From PBB1 sp043749095 (lineage in GTDB: Bacteria; Pseudomonadota; Gammaproteobacteria; Burkholderiales; Burkholderiaceae_C), in assembly GCA_043749095.1 (NCBI GenBank), contig JAYVEB010000376.1, positions 1-7,897 on the forward strand: a stretch of DNA of 7,897 bases, given 5' to 3'. The notes under the pieces were generated by a model. The model was not told the origin of the DNA. It saw only the letters and a program-made list of their open reading frames with translations, and did not search any database. The position numbers were made by a program, and so were the translations under genes. This document shows, one piece after another, positions 1 through 5,200 of the stretch (within the stretch, counting starts at the first letter, position 1; each line of letters begins with the position of its first letter).

Positions 1-184
1 GTTGATGACCACCCGCCAAGTCGATGATCGACAGGCGCGTGTGCACGAATCCAACAGTACCGTCTATGGTGATTCCGAAGTCATCAGGGCCGCGATGCCG
101 CAGGGCCGATGCAGCAGCCTCAAGACCAGTACGCAGTGTCTCCGCTGAGCCCGACGATGTAACCACTCCAGCGATTCCGCACAT
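1..184 (-). CDS. asnB: Asparagine synthetase, glutamine-hydrolysing (5' part, runs off left edge)
   Basis: Reading leftward from an ATG at 184, the first 61 codons give an unmistakable class II glutamine amidotransferase (Ntn hydrolase) N-terminus. It begins MCGIAGVV, has ALRHRGPDD at residues 27-35 and HTRLSIIDLAGGHQ at 48-61. Cys2, exposed after removal of Met1, is the nucleophile that releases ammonia from glutamine in this family; R50 in RLSIID matches the glutamine-binding arginine region of E. coli AsnB. The missing C-terminal domain would activate aspartate, or a related carboxylate, with ATP and form the amide in the cytoplasm. The need for an N-terminal Cys fixes the start at 184; a weak GGA lies 7 bases upstream (192-194). 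Third-position GC is only about 56% (34 of 61, hand count), well below the right-hand genes. The gene lies downstream of the lyase on the same strand. Asparagine supply versus amidation of a specialised metabolite cannot be decided without the rest of the gene. Confidence 0.9.
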   Translation of the reverse strand, partial: MCGIAGVVTSSGSAETLRTGLEAAASALRHRGPDDFGITIDGTVGFVHTRLSIIDLAGGHQ

Positions 185-415
185 GCAAGGATCCAATTCA
201 ACAAACGTCGATTGTTGCCTGACCGGCATGATGCATAGGACCGGCAGGTCGACATCGTTGATAACGGCTTTGTGAAGCGGCTGCGAAGTTGCCACCTCTG
301 CGGATCCAGGAAAGGCTCGGTCGACATACAGGCAGCGCATTGCTCGCACCACAGCACCTGAGTGGTGTTTTTCGACCCGACGCATGGCACGGCATCGGCA
401 CCGCAGTTGGCTTGG
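185..415 (-). other. Spacer between lyase and asnB; possible leader or small ORF
   Basis: This 231-base gap lies between the lyase stop and the asnB start. Parts are the most AT-rich of the window: 28 of 60 bases are G or C in 181-240 and 35 of 60 in 241-300 (hand counts). I recognise no gene. One minus-strand frame, the one that runs into asnB, has no stop over the whole gap, with ATG codons at 385, 340 and 229. From 340 it encodes a 52-residue stretch beginning MRCLYVDRAF and ending TFVELDPC just before the asnB start. It has no convincing ribosome binding site. A native AsnB cannot carry an uncleaved extension because Cys2 must be N-terminal. The gap could hold an asnB promoter or leader, or a small protein. 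No clear terminator hairpin follows the lyase, so read-through into asnB is possible. Confidence 0.35.
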
Positions 416-2047
416 CTACTCCAACCTGCCAACAGCGCGTTCCACAGCGTCGAGAATCACCCCCGACCGCACGAGTTCCAGGGCGTGCCCCATTTCCAGT
501 GCATACCAGCGATCGCCGCCGAGCGCTGGCTTGATGACCTCTCGAACCGCCTCAAAGGCGGCACGGCTGCCACTGCCGATGGGGTGATCCTTCGCGATGT
601 CGGCGACGAGAGACAGTGCCTGCGTCGCCATCAATATTTCGCCAGCGATGATGGCTTCCGTGTTCGAGACGACGGTGCGCGCCTTGCGCCCGCACCAGGT
701 CGAATTGGAAACGTGGTCCTCCGCGTTGGACTTGCCAGGAATCGAATCCACCGAGCCGGGCGCGGACAGGGTCCGGTTTTCCATGACCAGCGCTGAAAGC
801 GAGCACTGGACTGTGGCGTAACCGGTGTTCAGTCCTGGCTTGCCGGCCAGCAGATTCTCGGGGAGGCCATAGCTCATGGTCGGGTCGATCAGCCGTGCCA
901 GCCTGCGCTCGCTGATGGAGCCCAGGTCGGTCATCACCATGGCCAACAGGTCCATGGCCTGTGCCACGTACTGCCCGTGAAAGTGACCGCCGGAGATGAC
1001 TTCATAGCCAGCGGTGTCGCGCTCGAACAGCAGCGGGTTGTCGGTGCACGAGTTGATCTCGATGCCCGTGGTGCCACTGATGTAGGCCAGGGCATCACGA
1101 ACGGGGCCGTGAACTTGCGGCGCGCAGCGCAGTGAATAAACGTCCTGCACACGGGGCGGGGCTGACACCCCCGCAGTTCGCGTCTCGCCTGGATAGATCG
1201 TCTGGCGCGCCGCTTCCGTGCATCGCATCGAGTCAGCCACCAGCTGCAGCACATTGCGGGCGGTCGTGGCCTGACCCGCATGCGGACGAGCGGCATGGAC
1301 CCGAGGAGAAAACGCACCGCGCTCACCACGCATGCATTCGAGGGACAGTGCCAGCGCGATGTCAGCGTGCTTGAGGATGCGCTTTGCATCCTCTTGTGCC
1401 AACACACTCAGCGCCAGCGACACGGTGGATCCGTTCATCAGGCATGAGGCATCCTTGGCGCCGAGCTCGAACGTGGGCGACATGCCAGCCATTGCCAGCG
1501 CTTCGCGCGCAGGCATGCGGCGACCCTTGAAAACCATCTCTGCTTCTGCAAAGCCGCAAATAGCGCCCGCCATGTGGGCCAGCGGTGCAAGGTCGCCAGA
1601 CGCGCCGACCGACCCTTTCTGAGGCACGACGGGATGCAGCCCGGCGTTGAGACAGTCGATCAGTCGATCGACGACCTCGATGCGCAGGCCCGAGTAATTG
1701 GCTGCGAACGTATTGGCGCGCAACAGCATCATGGCGCGCGTGACGTCCTGGTCGAACGGCTCCCCGACGCCGGTGGCATGCGCATAGATCGTGTTGGTCT
1801 GGTACTCGACCATGTCCGACATCAGGATGCGCTGATCCTTGTACAGGCCGGTGCCGGTGTTGAACGAGTACATCAGCGGCGCTCGGTCGTGCATGAAGTT
1901 CTCGTCGAGCCAGTGCCGCGTGGCCATGATCTGAGTTCGTGCCGAGTCGGCGAGCCGACACTGCACGAAGTGTCCGTCGCGCGCAGGCCGGGACACTCGC
2001 AGCACGTCTTCGGGCTTCAACGTGGAACCATCGATGTTGATCGTCAT
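416..2047 (-). CDS. MIO-dependent aromatic amino acid lyase (HAL/PAL/TAL superfamily, histidine-type active site)
   Basis: The 543-residue protein belongs to the cytoplasmic ammonia-lyases that eliminate ammonia from histidine, phenylalanine or tyrosine, or in some members shift the amino group (2,3-aminomutases). The electrophilic MIO cofactor would form from Ala149-Ser150-Gly151 in GSVGASGDLAPLAH. By motif alignment with Pseudomonas putida HutH (509 residues), catalytic Tyr60 equals Tyr53, exactly 90 residues before the MIO serine in both; His90 equals His83, Asn205 equals Asn195, Tyr304 and Arg307 in YSLRC equal Tyr280 and Arg283, Phe356 equals Phe329, and Glu443 in NAEDHVS equals Glu414. 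His90 and Glu443 are typical of histidine lyases rather than PAL or TAL. Odd points: YSFNTGTG replaces the usual YG-NTGFG, NGST replaces NGTQ, and the stretch after residue 448 is divergent. No hutU, hutG, hutI or hutC is adjacent; asnB follows instead. An ATG at 2047 with a weak AGAG 8 bases upstream is the likely start. Family membership is secure; substrate and lyase-versus-mutase activity are not. Confidence 0.9.
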   Translation of the reverse strand: MTINIDGSTLKPEDVLRVSRPARDGHFVQCRLADSARTQIMATRHWLDENFMHDRAPLMYSFNTGTGLYKDQRILMSDMVEYQTNTIYAHATGVGEPFDQDVTRAMMLLRANTFAANYSGLRIEVVDRLIDCLNAGLHPVVPQKGSVGASGDLAPLAHMAGAICGFAEAEMVFKGRRMPAREALAMAGMSPTFELGAKDASCLMNGSTVSLALSVLAQEDAKRILKHADIALALSLECMRGERGAFSPRVHAARPHAGQATTARNVLQLVADSMRCTEAARQTIYPGETRTAGVSAPPRVQDVYSLRCAPQVHGPVRDALAYISGTTGIEINSCTDNPLLFERDTAGYEVISGGHFHGQYVAQAMDLLAMVMTDLGSISERRLARLIDPTMSYGLPENLLAGKPGLNTGYATVQCSLSALVMENRTLSAPGSVDSIPGKSNAEDHVSNSTWCGRKARTVVSNTEAIIAGEILMATQALSLVADIAKDHPIGSGSRAAFEAVREVIKPALGGDRWYALEMGHALELVRSGVILDAVERAVGRLE

Positions 2048-2170
2048 AGGGGTCGCTCTAGGCTGAAGCTGCGCGTCTTCGGAATTGTCGTTATTACTGG
2101 GTCACGACGTGCGTAACGCTGCGGCAGCAGCCCCCTACACTGAACCTTTTAAAAAAAATGAGGCTGTCCG
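2048..2170. promoter_or_regulatory. Divergent intergenic region between lyase and binding-protein genes
   Basis: These 123 bases separate two genes transcribed away from each other, so both promoters should lie here. An imperfect palindrome at 2101-2117 reads GTCACG-N5-CGTAAC (pattern GTnACG-N5-CGTnAC) and could be a dimeric regulator site. A T4A8 tract at 2147-2158 stands out against the GC-rich background just before the plus-strand gene. I looked for sigma-70 boxes: TTGTCG at 2085-2090 has no good -10 partner at 16-18 bases, and the TAATAA on the minus strand near 2092-2097 lacks a good -35. No promoter can be assigned confidently. The plus-strand translation signal is GAGG at 2160-2163, 7 bases before the ATG at 2171. 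Confidence 0.4.
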
Positions 2171-3793
2171 ATGTCATCGGGAGCAACTGCAGTGTCGCGC
2201 CACATACGGTCCGCGTGGACGCGGCGAATCGCAACGCTGCTGTGCGTGCAGGTGGGCCTGCTATGGGCCATGGCTGTGCCGGCCCAGACGCTGCGCTGGG
2301 CATCGCAGGGCGACCCGCAGACGATGGACCCGCATTCGCAGAACGAACTGCTGACCAACAACCTGAACGGGCAGGTCTATGAGTCGCTGGTCAACCGCGA
2401 CCGCCAATTGGCCATCGTGCCGGTGCTGGCGGTCTCGTGGCAGCAAAGCGACCCGCTGCACTGGCGCTTCAAGCTGCGGCCGAACGTCAAGTTCCACGAT
2501 GGCACGCCGTTCACCGCCGACGATGTGGTGTTCTCGATGCTGCGTGCGCGCGACAGCGCCTCCGACATCAAGGCCTACGCGCAGGCGCTGGGCGAGCCCC
2601 GGCGGGTCGATGCGCTGACCGTCGACTTCGCGCTGAAGCAGGTCAACCCGATCTTTCTGCAGCACCTGAGCACGGTGCAGATCATGAGTCGTTCGTGGGC
2701 CGAAAAGAACGGTGCGGCGAAGCCGATCGACTACAAGAGCCAGCAGGAGGGCTATGCCGCACTGCACGCGAACGGCACCGGCCCGTACACGTTGGCGCTG
2801 CGCCAGCCCGATGTGAGGACGGTCTATCGCCGATTCCCAGGTTGGTGGGGCCACTTCGAAGGCAATGTGCAGGAGGTGGTCTACACGCCGATCAAGAGCG
2901 ACGCGACGCGCATCGCCGCGCTGATTTCCGGTGAGCTTGAGTTCGTGCTCGACCCCTCGCCGCAAGACACGGCGCGGCTGCGCAACGCGCCCGGTGTCAA
3001 GCTGATCGAAGGTCCGGAAAACCGCATCGTGTTCATCGGCCTGGACCAGGGCCGTGACCAGCTGCTCTACAGCAGCGTCAAGGGCCGCAATCCGTTCAAG
3101 GACATCCGCGTGCGCCGTGCGCTGTACCAGGCGATCGACATCGAGACGATCCGCAGCCGGCTGATGCGTGGCCAGTCGCTGCCCACCGGCGGTATCACGC
3201 CGTCACCGCTCGGCGCGTACAACGATGCCGCACTGGAATCCCGGCTGCCGTTCGACCTCGCTGCGGCGAAGTAGGCGATCGCCGAGGCCGGCTATCCGCG
3301 GGGCTTCGAGGTGACGCTCGATTGCCCGAACAACCGCTACATCAACGACGAAGAAATCTGCCAGGCGCTGGCGGTGATGTGGGCCAAGATCGGCGTCAAG
3401 CTGCGTGTCAACGCGATGCCGCGCACCACCTACTTCCCCAAGCTGCAGCGGCTCGACACCTCGATGTACCTGCTGGGGTGGGGCGGCTCGATCACCGATG
3501 CCGAGACCACGCTGACACCGCTTTTGCGCACGCGCGGTGAGGGCGGCGTCGGTGCCTGGAACTTCGGCCAGATCGCTGACGCCAGGCTCGATGCACTGGC
3601 CGCTGCGTCCAGCCGCGAGGCCGACCCGGCCAAGCGCGAGCAGCTGATCAAAGCCGCATTGCAGCAGCAGAAGGATCAGGTGCTGACCCTGCCGCTGCAC
3701 CGCCAGGTCGTGCCCTGGGGCGCGCGGCAGAACGTCGATGTCGTGCACCGGGCCGACAACTGGGTCGAGTTCGCATGGATACGCATCCGATGA
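2171..3793 (+). pseudogene. ABC transporter substrate-binding protein (SBP_bac_5), interrupted by in-frame amber codon
   Basis: Read through its internal stop, this is a 540-codon periplasmic solute-binding protein of the dipeptide/oligopeptide/nickel family (usual size about 500-540). Residues 19-38 form a signal peptide: RR, then a hydrophobic stretch, with likely Sec cleavage after VPA at residue 38. There is no lipobox cysteine at that site. The family signature RPNVKFHDGTPFTADDVVF spans 103-121. Codon 368 (3272-3274) is TAG; the first part encodes 367 residues ending DLAAAK. The next 172 codons continue in the same frame with AIAEAGYP, a standard family motif, through to ADNWVEFAW near the C-terminus. 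There is no frameshift. Truncation would remove the C-terminal third, including part of the second ligand-binding lobe. The start is ATG 2171; a GTG at 2192 with GGGAG 8 bases upstream is a good alternative. The stop overlaps the kinase start. No permease or ATPase genes adjoin it, so the ligand is unknown. It could be a genuine pseudogene, a sequencing error, or a read-through gene. Confidence 0.85.
3272..3274 (+). other. Premature in-frame TAG within the binding-protein gene
   Basis: The codons read GCG GCG AAG TAG GCG ATC GCC GAG GCC GGC TAT CCG. In relatives this place is the conserved helix before AEAGYP, usually with Lys, Gln, Ala or Glu here. A single CAG-to-TAG (Gln) or AAG-to-TAG (Lys) change would explain it. 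No SECIS-like logic applies because the codon is TAG, not TGA. Confidence 0.85.
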
Positions 3794-5139
3794 GCAGCCC
3801 TGTTTTGCCGGCCGCCGTGCCGTCGCCGCACACCGACCCGCAAGGCTTTCTGCGTGCGCTGTTCGATGCGGCCGTCGCACGGGCCTTGCCGGGCACGGTG
3901 ATCGCGCCCTTCCTGCCGGCGCCACCACCGGGCCGCACTGTGGTCGTCGGCGCGGGCAAGGCCGGTGGCGCGATGGCCGCGGCGGTCGATGCGTTGTGGC
4001 CGAGCGCTGCGCCGTTGTCCGGCCTGGTCGTGACCCGCTACGGCCATGTGCCCCCCGCGTACCGATCTGCGCCGGGCCGCATCGAGGTCGTCGAGGCGGC
4101 ACACCCGGTGCCCGATGCGGCCGGGCTGCAGGCGGCACAGCGCATCGCTGCGCTGGTGCAAGGCTTGAGCGCCAATGACCTGGTGCTGTGCCTGTTCTCG
4201 GGTGGTGGCTCGGCGCTATTGGCACTGCCGGCAGATGGCATCTCGCTGGAGGACAAGCGCGTGATCAATCGCGCTCTGCTGAACAGCGGCGCGGCGATCG
4301 ACGAGATGAACTGCGTGCGCAAGCACCTGTCGGGTATCAAGGGTGGTCGCCTCGCGGCGATGTGCCACCCGGCGCGCGTGGTCACGCTGTTGATCAGCGA
4401 CGTGCCGGGCGATGCGCCCGAGGTCATCGCCAGCGGGCCGACGGTGGCTGACTCGAGCACCAGCGCTGATGCGCTGGCGGTCCTGAAGCGCTACGGCATC
4501 GACATCCCCGAGGCCGCTCGGCGCGGGTTGGAGAGTGGCGCGCTGGAGACGCCGAAGCCCGGCGATCCGGTATTTGCCGGCCACGCGGTGCACCTGATCG
4601 CGACGCCGCAGCAATCGCTGGAAGCCGCTGCCGCCGTGGCACGCGCGTCGGGGATTGCTGCGCACATCCTCAGCGACGCGATCGAAGGCGAGTCGCGCGA
4701 GGTCGGCCGGGTGCATGCCGCGCTGGCCCGCGCGGTGGCCCGGCGCGGCGCACCGTTCGCGCGGCCCTGCGTGATCCTCAGCGGCGGCGAGACGACGGTC
4801 ATGGTGACAACGAAGGGCGGCCGTGGAGGCCGCGCCAGCGAGTTCCTGCTGGGTTGCGCGATCGCGCTGCAAGGCGAGTCGGGCGTGCATGTGCTGGCGG
4901 CCGACACCGATGGCATCGATGGCGAGACTGGGATCGACGCGCACGGGCGCGTCGAGGACAACGCCGGCGCCATCGTCACGCCCGACACGCTGGTCCGCGC
5001 CGCCGCCTTGGGCCTCGCGCCGCAGGACAGCCTCGATCGCCACGACGCCCACCCCTTCTTCGCGGCACTCGGCGACCTGGTCGTGACCGGCCCGACCTAC
5101 ACCAACGTCAACGACTTCCGGGCGCTGCTGATCCTGTAG
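3790..5139 (+). CDS. gckA: Glycerate 2-kinase, type-2 family (GckA/TtuD, DUF4147-MOFRL)
   Basis: This cytoplasmic enzyme family phosphorylates D-glycerate with ATP to 2-phosphoglycerate, feeding glycerate from glyoxylate, tartrate or serine-cycle routes into lower glycolysis; relatives are often misnamed hydroxypyruvate reductase (TtuD). In the 449-residue form, the N-terminal domain has VVGAGKAGG with Lys57, SGGGSAL at 137-143, VRKHLSGIKGGRLA at 176-189 and SDVPGD...ASGPT at 203-218. The C-terminal MOFRL domain has SGGET at 331-335, GRGGRASEF at 344-352, DTDGIDG at 373-379 and PTYTNVNDFR at 435-444. Length is normal. The loop usually written GGRN is GGRA here, with the arginine kept. I chose ATG 3790 because it overlaps the preceding stop as ATGA, suggesting translational coupling; an in-frame ATG at 3775 would add five residues. 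If coupled, the upstream amber codon may reduce its translation. The ybbP-like gene follows after 61 bases without an evident terminator. Confidence 0.93.
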   Translation: MSSPVLPAAVPSPHTDPQGFLRALFDAAVARALPGTVIAPFLPAPPPGRTVVVGAGKAGGAMAAAVDALWPSAAPLSGLVVTRYGHVPPAYRSAPGRIEVVEAAHPVPDAAGLQAAQRIAALVQGLSANDLVLCLFSGGGSALLALPADGISLEDKRVINRALLNSGAAIDEMNCVRKHLSGIKGGRLAAMCHPARVVTLLISDVPGDAPEVIASGPTVADSSTSADALAVLKRYGIDIPEAARRGLESGALETPKPGDPVFAGHAVHLIATPQQSLEAAAAVARASGIAAHILSDAIEGESREVGRVHAALARAVARRGAPFARPCVILSGGETTVMVTTKGGRGGRASEFLLGCAIALQGESGVHVLAADTDGIDGETGIDAHGRVEDNAGAIVTPDTLVRAAALGLAPQDSLDRHDAHPFFAALGDLVVTGPTYTNVNDFRALLIL

Positions 5140-5200
5140 CGGACCCACGCCCAATCACCCACGGCGGGCGGGCGCTGCCCTGCTCGGGTAAGGTGCGCAG

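Noticed and set aside
247..327. Direct repeat GGTCGACAT at 247-255 and 319-327, and two GGATCC sites nearby
   Set aside because: Nine bases twice in 80 bases, without flanking similarity or symmetry, is within what chance allows here.
64..432. 122-codon minus-strand ORF overlapping the lyase end and asnB
   Set aside because: Its Cys/Arg-rich translation resembles nothing, and it overlaps the convincing asnB N-terminus in another frame.
1574..2116. 180-codon plus-strand ORF opposite the lyase 5' end
   Set aside because: It is an antisense shadow over the conserved Tyr60 and MIO coding region, with no recognisable domain.
3311..3793. A separate gene starting at GTG 3311
   Set aside because: It is in the same frame as the upstream part, encodes the C-terminal third of the SBP_bac_5 family, and has no signal peptide or domain of its own. 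It is the downstream remnant of one interrupted gene.
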